Shown here piece after piece: positions 32,988 through 45,204 of a stretch of 64,000 nucleotides of DNA. The translations under genes were made by a program, and so were the position numbers. The DNA comes from Pseudeuparius sepicola (taxonomy: Eukaryota > Arthropoda > Insecta > Coleoptera > Anthribidae), in contig OY987298.1 in NCBI GenBank assembly GCA_963920635.1, positions 35,495,787 through 35,559,786 of the forward strand. Direction: 5' to 3'. The notes beneath the pieces were generated by a model. It searched no databases. It saw only the letters and a list, made by a program, of their open reading frames with translations, and had not been told where the DNA came from. Within the stretch, counting starts at the first letter, position 1. Every line of letters starts with the position of its first letter.

Positions 32988-33150
32988 AAAGCCTGGTTCA
33001 TACAGCTTCTTTATCTTTTAATTTTACTTTATCTTTAAGAAATAACCAACGGCATTTGTCCCTTGATTTGAACTGACCAATGACATTTAATATTTCTTAA
33101 AGATAAAGTAAAATTAAAACATAAAGAATAAGCTGTATGAACCACGCTTT
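32988..33150. mobile_element. 163-bp palindromic MITE
   Basis: AAAGCCTGGTTCATACAGC at the left and GCTGTATGAACCACGCTTT at the right are inverted, and the interior pairs too (TTAATTTTACTTTATCTTT against AAAGATAAAGTAAAATTAA). Confidence 0.75.
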
Positions 33151-35099
33151 AACTTGTTGCATGAGATTTTTATGCAGTTGTCATTTCCTTGACATTTCAT
33201 TACTCTCTCACTAGAAGATAACCCATTGTTATCTTTGTAATCTGCTCTATAAAATGATAGGTAATGGAGTGATAGAGAAGCGATAATGAGTGCTGCCATA
33301 AAGCCACCTTTAATAATTGTCGGAGTTTATTATGTTTATTACTACGAACTTAATTGTTCAGAATGATTTATTTTCCGTTGTGCATAACATTTTTCGGTTT
33401 CTTATGGTATGTGTTAATAAATAATCTGAGAAAAGAAAAAAAAATTAAACTCCCCAAAATACCGCAACGCATAGAATATCTTAGTATATAATAGAATATC
33501 TTAGTTAGAAGCGGCCTGCAGGCCTCTATTCCCGTGTGCTTCGGCATAGGTCACCCATAAACTGCAACGTTGTCATTGTAATATCAAAAATCTGCCTCGC
33601 GAGACGACGACTTTGTGGAAAGTTTAGGTCCTGGGATTTAGGTTTCGCGAAAAGTGGGCTTTGCGAGATGCTTCGGTTTTAATGCACTTATTTATATTTT
33701 TTTCGCGAATGATTAATTGCAAAATATAAAATGATCTATCTATTTTGCCACTTTCCAAATACCGGGGACGCCTTAAATTCAACAAAAGTGCAATGTACAA
33801 AACATATTTAACTTGCAGTTGCACAATACTTCGTTCCAACTTTATGGGGGCCTATTACTAGTTACGTTCCAGTACAACAGGCCCCAATAATGGATGAAAA
33901 ACTACCTCGCCATTTTAAGTTTCCTTGTATATGGCCTATTCCGCCAAAGGAAATTTACATAACGACCTGTTCTATTTTATGAGGGACGTAAACAACGGAA
34001 ATTGAAGTGCTAGTGCCTATATTAAATATACGTTCATTCCAGAAAATATAACTTTCAATAAAAAATAAAGATTTTATGTTTATTAAACAAAATATACTTA
34101 GAACGATAACTATATTAACTAGAACGTTAGTTGGCAGCATTGAGGGTGGTTTTATGCAACACAATTTCAGGTAATTTAAAATTAACGTTATATTACAATT
34201 TTGTATTCCGTTTAATGGCAGAACTATTTAATAATTTATGCCGATGCGATAACAGGTGAAATGTCACAAATCAAAATGCAAAGTGCCTATTTAAATAGCA
34301 ACTTTCTTGAAAAGTATGTTAAAAAATAGTAGGTACTGGGGCCGTATTTGTGGGTTGATTTTAGAAATTGACCCACCAAATTAAGGACAACAAAATACTC
34401 CCACAGGGCGTTCCATTTAAAAATTCAAAGTTGATGTAGAATTTTTTTACTATATATGTCAAAAAACCTTTTGCTTCACATACTTGTACTCCAAATCAAA
34501 GTTGTATCTTAAAAATGAGTGAAAAATTGGTGGTGAGCCACCCTATATATTTGATATACGTGTATATTTGATATACGGGTATGTTGTGTGCTACATTCGT
34601 TTTTAGAATGTGCCCCTTTTTTATTTTTGTCTACATTCAAATTGCAGAAATTTAGATTGCATTTGGTGTGGTTTCATCGAAATTTAGGCAAATATTTGAT
34701 AAGAAAATTTGTGAAATGCGAAATCGAGGTATTTTCGCATGTTATTTAAACGTGGTTTCATTAGGATGTGAAAACTTTATAATATTAAAAATTAAAAATT
34801 ATATTTTTTGTTGTTAGGCTGACATCAATGGTTTTTTTGTTTTATGGACATCTGTTTATTTTGTTTATGACAATTTCACTTTGACGCTGACATTTGAATT
34901 TCAACTTGAAAATTTTCGGTCTTTCCAATTTTAATTAAATGAGTTCTAAGAATGTAAAAGCAAAGCAATTTTATTGAAAATTGTGAATGATTTCCGCACA
35001 AATTTTTTTGGACTATGTAGATGTTCAAAGTTTTCGCTGAAAAAAAACAAAGTTCTGTTTCTTATTTATTTAACATTAAATTATCTTATTTTTTAATAT
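33151..35099. other. Unassigned DNA
   Basis: AT-rich with no supported exon. A patch at 33505-33600 (CTGCAGGCCTCTATTCCCGT; CTGCAACGTTGTCATTGTAATAT) shows similarity, in inverse sense, to 31000 and to 55860-55915, suggesting unclassified dispersed repeats. Confidence 0.3.
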
Positions 35100-36003
35100 G
35101 GCTACACTCAACTTTCCATCCGGTCGATTTTCTTATGGCATCCCAAGCAAGACACACTGATGTTTTAATCTGATCAGTGATCGTCGACAAATATTTGTAT
35201 CCCTTTTTCCTTTACCAACTTGAATTGTATGGTTCGATTGTATCCTTGCCCCTGTTGCCAATGCTAATAGCATTACCAATTTCTTCGATAGTGCCAACAA
35301 CGATACTCTCTGATTATTTTTACTTAGATAGTTGAGCAAACAATTTGGATCCCATATCCCATGTTACTTTATATTTCGGTTTGGCTAGTTTTATTCTTGC
35401 CACACCGTTCATAAACCACAAACCTTCTAATCTGGATGCTTTTCCCCACTTCTTCTGGTAATATTAGGTTTAGAGCTTATCTGTGCTGATTAAAAGTGCC
35501 ATATTTAACTTTTTTGCTGGTGAATTATCCTTGAAAGAAAGTACGGGTTACCGACATCGGTATAGAATGGGCTGATTTTTCGTTCCATGCAAAATGACCA
35601 CCATGCTTTTAGTGAGGATTCATAATGTTTATGAGTGGAATCTACGATGCATTTTAGAGGGGTTTCTAACGTGGATATTCATCTTTCTGCAAGGCCTTGG
35701 CGGATATCTTCCCTGACACCAGGGAAAGATATGGATGCAGGGGTGTTGCTTCCTGAAGGGACAAGACAATAAATTAGGGTCTGCCTTTAGGATAAGTGGG
35801 TTAGAAACTTGTTGTTTTTTAAACAAAGGATACCAGGGATGGGCAATCTGGTAATACTACAATAAATTCCTTCTGCCTTATCAGATAGGATTTTCTTAAT
35901 TATTCTTATAATTATAGAAAACGGCGGAAAGGCATAAAGTACCAATTTGTCCTTAATACAGTAAATGCATCTACTGCTAATGGCCTTGGGTTCTGGTGCC
36001 ATG
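35100..36003 (-). pseudogene. DIRS-like retroelement relic: RNase H and tyrosine recombinase
   Basis: On the minus strand, 36003-35790 reads YAFPPFSIIIRIIKKILSDK, a hallmark of the RNase H region of DIRS/Ngaro-type elements. Further on, 35450-35330 has AKPKYKVTWDMG, and 35339-35200 has LNYLSKNN...LSKKLVMLLALATGARIQS, the usual tyrosine-recombinase sequence around its first catalytic Arg (TGARIQ). The frame changes several times and has stops, so it is dead. DIRS elements integrate through such a recombinase instead of a DDE integrase. The upstream end is interrupted exactly at 36004 by foldback FB6. Confidence 0.6.
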
Positions 36004-36008
36004 ATATA

Positions 36009-37097
36009 CAGGGTGTTTCTAAATTATGGTGCCAACATAATATGACGGGTAGAAAATTTTAAACAAAAAGTTTCCAATAGACATATGTGCAAAAATGCAT
36101 AATAAAAAAGTTACTGGGTGATAAAGGTACAGTTTCAAAAACATATTTTTCGCGATAACTTATACAGAAGTTATGCAATTTAAATAAAATTTCGTGCAGT
36201 CCTTTAGTAAACATTTTCGTGTAGACACGATTTATTCCCATCACCCAGAGGCTGAGGGGCGAGGTTTTGAGTTTTACACTCATAAATTTTAGAGGTTATC
36301 TTCTTGGTCTTACAGATTCATCATTTTAGTGCATCTTGCCATTTTGCAACAAAAGGATTCTCTTATTCTGTAACGATAAAATTAACCGTTTGCGTTGAAA
36401 TCGGCCAAATGTGCCCTATAACACCTGATTCTAAAAATAAAATTTTCAATTACCCCTTTCAAATTTTACAGAATATTATACCATTTAAATTTACAAAAAA
36501 ATCCTTATGAACGATGTATCAAAACTTGTGCGTTTTCAAAATGGAACGAATTAAAATCGACGAGATTTTGACACCCTATTTCAAGAAAACCAATGATGCC
36601 CGTTTGACCTTTTTTCTTAATTTTGGACGTACAATTTACATGCGGTAGGTGAAAATTTTATTTTTCGAGTTAACAGCTTTTTGGAGAAAATTTTGCCGGT
36701 TTCAACGCAAACGGTCGATTTTATCGTTATGGAACAATATTACCTTTTTGTGCAAAACGGAAAGTTGCACTCAAATGTGCAAGACCAAAAAGATAACCCC
36801 AAGAAAGTTACGAGTGTAAATCCCATTGTGCTACTCCACCTCCGCGATGGGCGATGGAAATAAATTGTTTCTACATGAAAATGTTGCACTTCAGCGACTA
36901 AAGGACTCGTTTCACTTAAATTGCATAATTTCTGTAGAAGTTTTTGCGACAAATATATGCTTTTAAAGCTGAACCTTTATCACCCTGTAACTTCCTTATT
37001 ATGCTTTTTCGGACTCAGACTTATCGGAAACTTTTTGTTCAAAATGACATTTTCTACCTGTCCCAATACGTTGGCACCATAATTTAGAAACACCCAG
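36009..37097. mobile_element. Foldback element FB6
   Basis: Left CAGGGTGTTTCTAAATTATG and right CATAATTTAGAAACACCCAG are inverted and TA-flanked. The arms pair over about 450 bp with AACCGTTTGCGTTGAAAT against ATTTCAACGCAAACGGT. It is inserted at the edge of the DIRS-like relic. No protein. Confidence 0.85.
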
Positions 37098-37317
37098 TAT
37101 ATTTTTCTAATTTATTATTTGCGTAAGATGCGAAAAGGTCAGATATCTGGCTTTCCAAACTTTTGTGTAGTTTTTGCAAAGACAGATTTTGAGAGTTCCC
37201 ATTATGTTTTCAAAGATACGAGAAGGTTTGTCAGCAATATTTTCTGAAGATTATACGTAGTGTAAGGTAAATGGCTTAAAATTTTCTTTTTGTTCTTCCC
37301 CCATTGCCTCTTCCAGG

Positions 37318-37532
37318 GCACCATCAGGAGATATTTCCCAAAGATTGATGTTTTTCTCCAATTCGACAAACTTATTATGAAGGTAGTGATCTTTCACGCT
37401 ATCCGAGAAATCTCAACATATCACCATGGACTGAATGTTCTACTAAAGAAATGGATGAGATTCATGAGGACTTAAAAAATGTGGAGAAGCTTTTACATCC
37501 AGACTGTGAGACTATAGATACATATTCTATGG
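37318..37532 (+). pseudogene. Possible exon or exon relic
   Basis: After a CCTCTTCCAG acceptor, the frame APSGDISQRLMFFSNSTNLL meets a stop. One base over, a second frame reads SDLSRYPRNLN..., then STKEMDEIHEDLKNVEKLL, and ends near GGGTTAGTAAG, a fair donor. The Glu/Asp/Lys composition looks coding. A single frameshift at about 37380 joins the two halves, so it is either a broken exon or a chance pair. The family is not recognised. Confidence 0.3.
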
Positions 37533-37974
37533 GTTAGTAAGAATATGATTTTGTTATCGTATGAACCATATTTGCCAGAATTTTATGAAGACACACAATC
37601 AGAACAAATTAATTAGCTTATACACTACAACGTTTTGAAGTCTTCATGTTTTTAGGTTTCCAAAAGTAAACGCGAGTAGAAACAGAAAATAATTTTCTTT
37701 AACACCTATTTCGCATTTTGTATAAAAAATCTCGTGCATTTAAATTTATAGAACAATCCTGTATATATACCATTTTAAAATACCTACTTAATTTAGGGTT
37801 CAAAATGGCCGCCAAATACTCCCCCGGTTAGAAGTCTCTTTTGAGCGGTATAGGTTTTTCTATAGATATATGTATAGTTCGGACGAAGTGCTGAAATATA
37901 ATTGCAGTAATAATTATTATCAGTCACAAAAGTTGACGGATTTAACAAATATTAAAAATGTTCACGGGCCACGG

Positions 37975-38400
37975 TGGCGTCGCTCGTACCGGCGCTGACT
38001 TTTTAGACTGCATGTTTTTCTGCCTTCGATCGACCTTGGTTCGAACCGATGTCGAGGCAGACGCATGCGCATGTCTTTAAAGAAAAACACCGCTATGGCC
38101 AAGAGCACTGGACAAATGTGGGTTCACGGTATTGCTCCTAAATAGCTTTATCCGTGTGATTTACTAATTGTCCTGCACTCACTGGGATTACTACTGTTTT
38201 CTAGGGTTTTACGTAGTACTTGAGCGAATGCTATCCTAGTTCTATCGGGAAAAAAGTCGGCCCTAGCCGCAAATGGCAGCGAAGACGAAATAATAGTAAT
38301 TGCCCCCCTCCCCCGCACAAGCATGTGGTTGCTTCTGGGATACTCCTAGTTTGGAGTATTGTGAGGGTGAAAATTATTATTATTATTATTCACAGAGTAA
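37975..38400 (+). repeat. tRNA-derived SINE with (ATT)n tail
   Basis: The head carries GGTGGCGTCGCTCG (A-box-like) and GGTTCGAACC (a perfect B-box core) about 60 bp apart. The body is unrelated to tRNA, and the tail TTTGGAGTATTGTGAGGG is followed by ATT repeats. The same tail occurs at 3484. Confidence 0.6.
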
Positions 38401-39047
38401 TAAATTACATGATAGCAGTGATCAACAAAGTGGTAACTAGATAAAATCCCGTTCTCACATCCTACTGAAATCGCTTTTAGACTTAGTTTTTACGCCTTCC
38501 ATTGATACCTAATAGGATTTAGACGGAAAACTTCTAGGATTTATACGGCAAAACTTCTTCGTCAAAATCTTGACCAATAATTGAAGGTCTGCAGAAAAAG
38601 AAAAGGAAGCAAGTTTACTACTTAAGACAATCGGCGGAATTTAATTTTTAGTGATTTATTCCTTTTAATTCCTACATTACCTTTCCGATGCCGAAAATAA
38701 AATTTATATCATTTCGGGGAGATACAACGAAGAAGTTCGTTTTCTCCGCAGAGAAAGTTATACAATATTTTATTGCCCCTGCCGTTTTTATGGATTTTTT
38801 TATTAGTGTACCCGGAGTCTGTTCTTACGGAGGGTTTGTAAACATAAAACACTACAATTGGGAAAATCATAAAGAGTTGTGATATATTGAGGACACGATG
38901 TTGCTTCTTTGTGGGGAATACCGCACTTGTTTAAAATTGCAAGGAAGCTATGCAGAGAATTTTTTATTATGCCTCCTATAGCAAAAACTAGCCACCTCAA
39001 AATAGATAGGGTTTGTTATGGGCACAACTTCAACTGAGAGAGCTTTT

Positions 39048-40170
39048 GATTTTTATTTATTTTATTTTATTTATTTAGTCACTTAACAATACAAAATCAA
39101 TAAATGAAGCACAAAATCAGACAATTCCGTACATTTTAAGAATATTAAAGTAATATAGGTATATTGTACACCTCCCTAACAGTCATGTTGTGTTACCATG
39201 CGCTCATCAATATCTAGGTGCTACTATCTTGCAAGCATTGATGCTGTAGAAACAATGACCAAGCATTCGTTTTAAATTTAGGTTCGGGTAGAACCTTAAT
39301 AGCATTAGGCAGCTTATTAAACAATCGAAAATTGAGAGAATTTTTTTCAGACCTTACAAGTCTGAATCTATCCATTCAATTCTAATGTGATGAGCAGATC
39401 TCGTGAACATTAAAATTCCGTACTACTTACTCATTCAAACGTCCCCTAATCTATATCAGTGATCGATAGATAAATAGGTTGAAAGGGGCATAATGTTGAA
39501 TTTAAAAAAGTAATGTTTGCATGACATCCTTGAGCCTATATTAGCCAAAATTCTAATGAGCCCTAGAGATCTTCAACGAATCGGAAGCACCACTCCATAA
39601 AGTCACACCATAGATTATGTTATATGACTGTGAAATAGAGAAAAATAAGCAACTCTCAAAATGTTAGGGATCAACCTGCTTCTAAGAACAAACAGTGATT
39701 TAGCCAGTTTGCCCCTCAGAACCTGGATATTATAACCACCTCAGGCAGTCATTAATATAAACACCCAACAGTTTAATAGCCTTCGATTCCCTAATAGTAG
39801 AATCCATGGCACATATATTGGGACAAATCATTCACATTAAAAGGGACGGGTCCAAGGTAGATCCCTGGAGAACGCCATGTTTCACTTCCTGATAATCAGA
39901 CACTGTTCCTCCAAAATGTACATATTGCCTTCTGTTCTCTAAATAACACCGAAACAGGTTCAATGCGTTACCCCTAACACCATAAAATTATTTTTTTCTA
40001 TTAGTAAGTCATGTTGAACGCAATAAATGCCTTGGTAAGATCGTACAGAGTGACGGCAGTATGTCTTCCCTGATCAAGGTTCCGTACTATGCTCGCAAGG
40101 ACACTTCTCACGTCTTTGTAGATGGAAAATCCATCCCTAAAACCTAATTGAACATATGTAAAAAAATATT
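39048..40170 (-). pseudogene. Decayed LINE reverse transcriptase (Jockey-like)
   Basis: Read on the minus strand from 40170, QLGFRDGFSIYKDVRSVLAS, then LYDLTKAFIAFNM, correspond to reverse transcriptase motifs (Q-x-G-F-R and D-L-x-K-A-F-D). GVLQGSTLDPSL follows, and then KLLGVYIND. Several stops interrupt it and the YADD region is unreadable. It ends at a (TAAA)n tail at 39050-39080, marking the 3' end of the insertion. Confidence 0.6.
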
Positions 40171-40476
40171 ACTCGTATTTTCAAAATATTTGTTTTAAAC
40201 GATTGTTAATAATGCATTCATCAGCTTAGCAAATATGATCACTATGCAGATGAGTTGCATTTTCTTTTTTAACAGGGTTCGGACGGATATGATGTCTGCA
40301 CTATCGACAAGTAGTAGTGTTGTACAGTTTCCACCTGATGGCATCAAAAATTGTGGTTAGCGGTTGGAATTAATGAAAAACATTTACGTGGATGTGAAAA
40401 AAGATAGTTTGTTCCAACCGCTTTCTAAAGGAAGATTTTCTAGAATCCTGTGGTAAGACTTAAAAAGGGACAGTAC

Positions 40477-40583
40477 CTTAATTTGTTGAACTCTCGGTTG
40501 AACCTGTTGCTGGTTCATCGGGGGTATGCTCCTCGTCAGCGATACTCCGGCCACCATTACCAAGGCCAGTCCAAGCGAGAACC
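40477..40583 (-). CDS. Exon with one transmembrane segment (partial)
   Basis: A 107-nt exon follows a strong acceptor (TTCTTCTTTCTTTTTGGTTTAG) and ends ATTAAG before a GTACTG donor. It encodes FSLGLALVMVAGVSLTRS, a hydrophobic stretch suited to a membrane anchor or signal anchor, then the polar PPMNQQQVQPRVQQIK. The upstream frame is also open through the putative intron, so a start further 5' is possible but less likely. No family is recognised. Likely part of a host type II membrane or secreted protein gene whose other exons are outside. Confidence 0.45.
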
Positions 40584-41286
40584 CTAAACCAAAAAGAAAG
40601 AAGAACACTCGACGACAGCCAATTGAACAAATGTATACATCAAATTTACATTTGGGGTTTAGTTGGATACACGCCAAAGGTAGAAAAACTCTTATTTCGC
40701 AATTGTCGACGTTTCCACTTTTATTGAGTCATCATCAGGACTAGGACACTAAAAGATTAAAACAACCAATTCGTTTTTTGTTAAGAACGATTTAAAATAT
40801 TTAGAAATATATAAAACAAAACCAAAATATATTAAAGATAATAAAAACAGTTTGAAAATTTGGATTAACATAAAACATACCAGGCTCTTACATGTAAAGA
40901 TGAGATTCTTCTTTGTCAAAAAGGTGTGTAAAGGATTCATAAATAACTTTTTGATTATATTGAAAAGTTACAATTTACTGTCAACAGTTTTTTATATATC
41001 TTATATGTCGACTTCTACTAACTATTGTAACTATGTATTTTTATGTCTTTGTTTTTTTATATCAAACTAATGGTTACTATTTTAAATAATAATTAATATT
41101 ATTTCTTAACACCCCTGAAAATCTAAGTAGACTGGGGGAATTGAACTGGGCAATTTTTTATAGATATGTCCCTGAAAGTTCATCACTTTCCAAATATTGG
41201 TTTGGCATTTCCGGGAAATTCTGGCCTACTGCGATTTTTTAAAGGGGTGCGTTTTTCGAAATACCATATTAATCATTTTTTATTTA

Positions 41287-41980
41287 AAATTTGACACCAC
41301 AGCGTTAATCAGGACACACCAGAACCCCCACATACCAAATTTTAACAAAAAATGGATTTCCTCTCAGCCGGGAGCCAAAGTTGAGCAAAATATGAATTTT
41401 AAAGGCATTTGGCGAGTCAAGTGTACCATGGAATTACTTTAAAACAGTTGGCTGGTCAACAGGACCACTAAAAGTGTTTGTGAGAAAAGACTTAATGCAA
41501 AAATATACAGGGTGTTTTTCTCTGGACCATCCCAAAATCCTGAATTTTTATGAAACTTTATACGAGTCAAAAATGCTCTGGAATAATCAAAAAAATATTA
41601 ATAAACACAAAGGTAATTTTTTTTGCAAAATGCCAACCAACAAATAAAAAACAATTTTAATTAATGGACCTTTCTCAACAAAGTCATTGTCTAAGATGAT
41701 ACATTTTCTGGGTTTTTCCTGTTGTGGCACACAAGCCACCTTAACTCAGATTGACTTACTGACTGGCAAGCTTCTGTATTTTTTAGACTTACTTAGTTCA
41801 TTTATAATGTCTGGGCTGGGCTATAGTGTTTCAAATTCAGCATTTTGAGTTGGCAGAGATATTAACACCTTTTATATTTTCAACTTTGACATCTTGCAGA
41901 ATGGAAATCCCTGTATATTTTTTGTTCAGTTTGGTATGTGGGTGTTTTGGTGTGTCCCTATTAAAGCTGTGGTGTCAGAA
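41287..41980. repeat. Inverted repeat (foldback-like)
   Basis: TGACACCACAGCGTTAATCA..CCCACATACCAAATTTT at 41291 pairs with TTTGGTATGTGGGTG..GCTGTGGTGTCAG at 41930. An internal TACAGGGTGTTTTTC at 41510 may be another nested end. Outer limits are not defined. Confidence 0.5.
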
Positions 41981-41999
41981 AGAATAATAAACTGCATAA

Positions 42000-44025
42000 A
42001 ATTTTGCGGAAACTTAGAATTAACGTTACGAGGGCAGAACGAAAAAGAATAAGTTCTTTTTCGATATTTAGTAACCATAGAAAAAAGTACTTAGAATAAT
42101 AATTTAGAACAGAATTTGCCTTTTCCTGGTAGACTCGGGAGAATAATTTTCTAGTTCCCTAATTTCCAGATACTCAGACTAGAAGTTTAAATTTTCCAGA
42201 AAAATTGATCGTCAAAAAAAAACGGTTTTTTTTCCGAAAAATTTGGAAAAAAAGTGAAAAAACAATTTTTTTTAGTAATACATAATAAAACGAAATAAAA
42301 TAAATAATTTAAATAAAATAACTAATAATACATAATAAAAAAGAAATAAAAGAAATATTTTAAATAAAATAACTTATATAATACATATATAATATATAAT
42401 ATATATATACCTTGTTTTTTTTTCGTGAGTTAAACCTCTAAGTCAGACTAAGGTAAAGGTAATGCATCTTTATTAAATGCCTTTGGCCCGCAAGTTTTAT
42501 ATTTAAATAAATAGTACACCTAGACCCAAAAAGTTATGACGCTTTAAATCACGTGAAATGTCGTAGGTGGCGCCCCCTTAAAATCGCATCAAAACTATGG
42601 CAATGTTTTAATTCCTCGCCCAAAAATAACACCAGCTACCAAAGTTCGTGCTAATCTGTCGATTCGTTCAAAATTTATTTGGAAAAATATAAAATAAAAT
42701 TTAAATTTCGACACAATATGTATCTTTTTAGGTATGCATTTTTGACCCCACCTTTATATGAACTTTTCGTCTTATTTTTCCATGATCTTTCAACCCCAGA
42801 AACCTGTACATTGTTTTTTGAAACACCCTGTATTCTAGGATTCTACGTCTGTTCTTACCTGTGGAAAGTTGAATTTGGATGCTAATAATCCTGCTTTTTG
42901 CAAATTCAGCACTGCCTTACCATACTTACGTATTACTTCAACTCCGAAATAATTAATATAAATCACTTTAAACTATAAAATAAATTTGTCACATATTACG
43001 TTACCTAGTACTCATATTCTGTACTTGAACACAACATTGTCAAGTATAATTTTGAGGTCACCATACAACCTCATTGTTTATTAACAAACATGGTCGTTTC
43101 ATATTCTTAAGAGTCTCCAATTAAATGACAGATTTGGCAACATTGATATCATTATACTGTGAAAAGGTCTTCTAATTTTAAAGAGTCCTTGCTTTATTCT
43201 CAAGCAGCTTTTATTATTATTATTTTAATAATAAGAGGGCTATGAAAGATATTCCAATAGTGGGCAGACCACTGCTATACGCAGTGATACTAGTGAAGGG
43301 TGGTGTGGTATCTACAGAGCCCATTTCCTCTAGGCCGGCACTTTAGCCACACTATCCTCCATGATGGCTAGGTATAAACATCGAGGGTCGGGAACAATTT
43401 TTTATCGCGTTTTTTTGCGGCACTGTTGGGGTTTCATTCAGTCAAGTCTCGGATATCAATAGGATATCTGAATGGCAAAGTCACCCGGGAGGGCACTTAC
43501 GCCCCTTGGCGGCTGCTTTAAACCTTTTATTACCTTTCATCTCGGCAGGGCCCTCGATAATACTTTTTATTATGTGGCGAAGAGGTGCCGCGCATCGAGT
43601 GCTGCCGACAGATGATATATCGACAGTTTTCCTTTAGATTTCTGCGTGCTTGGAATTTAGTGAATATCCATTTATTAACCAAACTTTCAATCTAATCGTC
43701 TATAGGACTTGGTTTGAATGCGCGCTCGTACGCAAGGCAATTCTGGCTTCAACACGTTTTTGTGTGTAAAGTAAACGTATGTAATACTTTGTAAACAAAT
43801 CTAGCAAATAAATTTTCACTCGCTTCTAATTATTGTCATATCAATCTGAAGTTTTGCAAACTTATTCAATTGCAGTGACAATACGATATTATTTTACCAT
43901 CGAACTTGTATGCCGATAGAGGAAGAAGAATGGTGAGGAAAATATAAATTCCCGGACTAGTGGAAGTGCGGGCCCAGATAAGCACTTAGGGAGGCCGAAG
44001 CAGCGGAAAGTAGTTGTACTCAAAC
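42000..44025. other. Unassigned DNA, AT-rich
   Basis: 42260-42420 is AATAAAA-rich low complexity. A lone ACACCCTGTATTC end is at 42824. 43240-43640 is GC-richer and may be a SINE or other repeat, but no promoter box or pair could be assigned. No exon is supported. Confidence 0.3.
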
Positions 44026-44038
44026 TTCTTTTTTCATA
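44026..44038. repeat. 13-bp direct repeat (left flank of tRNA array)
   Basis: TTCTTTTTTCATA here is identical to 45187-45199, bracketing the tRNA-like array as a target-site duplication would. Confidence 0.6.
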
Positions 44039-44122
44039 AAGATTTGTAGTACCTGTAATAATTATAAATAATAAATGATGTTTAGTGGCATATCAGGTAA
44101 AGGATATCAATTAAAAAAAATG

Positions 44123-44195
44123 CACTCCAGCCGGGACTTGAACCCGGAACTCCTACTGTGGCCGTAGGCACTTTAACCAACTAAGCTACCGGAGA
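44123..44195 (-). tRNA. tRNA-like gene copy 1 (inverted)
   Basis: On the minus strand the cloverleaf has a 7-bp acceptor with one end mismatch and a G-T pair, a 4-bp D stem with GG in the loop, a perfect CCTAC/GTAGG anticodon stem and a CCGGG/CCCGG T stem with TTCAAGT. The A-box TAGCTTAGTTGG and B-box GGTTCAAGTCC are intact. The anticodon loop GGCCACA lacks the universal T33; its 34-36 would be CCA (Trp), so decoding is doubtful. This copy has a TTCC in place of TCCC at the variable/T-stem junction. Confidence 0.55.
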
Positions 44196-44250
44196 TATGG
44201 GTTCCATCGGCTAGGTGTTATTTATTCCAATTGATATACAGTTAGTAGCG

Positions 44251-44309
44251 GTTGGTTAAAGTGCCTACGGCCACAGTAGGAGTCCCGGGTTCAAGTCCCG
44301 GCTGGAGTG
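44251..44309 (+). pseudogene. tRNA-like copy 2, 5'-truncated
   Basis: This matches copies 3 and 4 from the D loop to the 3' end, but the acceptor 5' strand and D-stem start are replaced by ACAGTTAGTAGC. Confidence 0.6.
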
Positions 44310-44647
44310 CATTTTTTTCAATTGATATCCTTTACCTGATATGCCACTAAACATCATTTATTATTTATAATTATTACAGGTACTAAAAATCTTTCTGTGT
44401 TTCATATTCTAGCTTTGACATTGTAGGTTAGAATTTCCACGTTCGATACTCGCATTAAGTCGCTATATGTCGAATATTGTGGGTGGAAGAACAAATAGGA
44501 AGTTTACATAACCAACAATAATGAATGGTTTCCCTACACCCTCTAATCCCTTCTAGTAGCTGTAGAAGACGCCGAAGTCTTCTACATCTCACCGCTACTA
44601 ACTGTATATCAATTGGAATACATAACACCTAGCCGATGGAACCCTTA

Positions 44648-44720
44648 TCTCCGGTAGCTTAGTTGGTTAAAGTGCCTACGGCCACAGTAGGAGTCCCGGG
44701 TTCAAGTCCCGGCTGGAGTG
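44648..44720 (+). tRNA. tRNA-like gene copy 3
   Basis: A 73-nt cloverleaf with all stems and intact Pol III A- and B-boxes. The anticodon loop is GGCCACA without T33, so it may be a tRNA-derived repeat rather than a working tRNA. No CCA is encoded; GCA follows. Confidence 0.6.
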
Positions 44721-45058
44721 CATTTTTTTCAATTGATATCCTTTACCTGATATGCCACTAAACATCATTTATTATTTATAATTATTACAGGTACTAAAAA
44801 TCTTTCTGTGTTTCATATTCTGGCTTTGACATTGTAGGTTAGAATTTCCACGTTCGATACTCGCATTAAGTCGCTATATGTCGAATATTGTGGGTGGAAG
44901 AACAAATAGGAAGTTTACATAACCAACAATAATGAATGGTTTCCCTACACCCTCTAATCCCTTCTAGTAGCTGTAGAAGACGCCGAAGTCTTCTACATCT
45001 CACCGCTACTAACTGTATATCAATTGGAATAAATAACACCTAGCCGATGGAACCCTTA

Positions 45059-45131
45059 TCTCCGGTAGCTTAGTTGGTTAAAGTGCCTACGGCCACAGTA
45101 GGAGTCCCGGGTTCAAGTCCCGGCTGGAGTG
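45059..45131 (+). tRNA. tRNA-like gene copy 4
   Basis: Identical to copy 3 and exactly 411 bp downstream, as part of a tandemly repeated unit. Confidence 0.6.
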
Positions 45132-45204
45132 CATTTTTTTCAATTGATATCCTTTACCTGATATGCCACTAAACATCATTTATTATTTCTTTTTTCATAT
45201 TAGT

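Larger units (their letters stand above)
44039..45186. mobile_element. tRNA-bearing inverted/tandem repeat array
   Basis: An inverted-repeat unit (44039 to about 44397, arms with AGTGGCATATCAGGTAAAGG) carries a minus and a plus tRNA-like copy. It is followed by two 411-bp direct repeats (44237-44647, 44648-45058) and a partial third. 13-bp direct repeats bracket the whole. A 187-bp relative lies at 56109-56295. Confidence 0.65.

Noticed and set aside
44648..45131. Functional tRNA-Trp (CCA) cluster
   Set aside because: The stems are good, but T33 is replaced by G in every copy and the copies lie in a mobile repeat; kept as tRNA-like.
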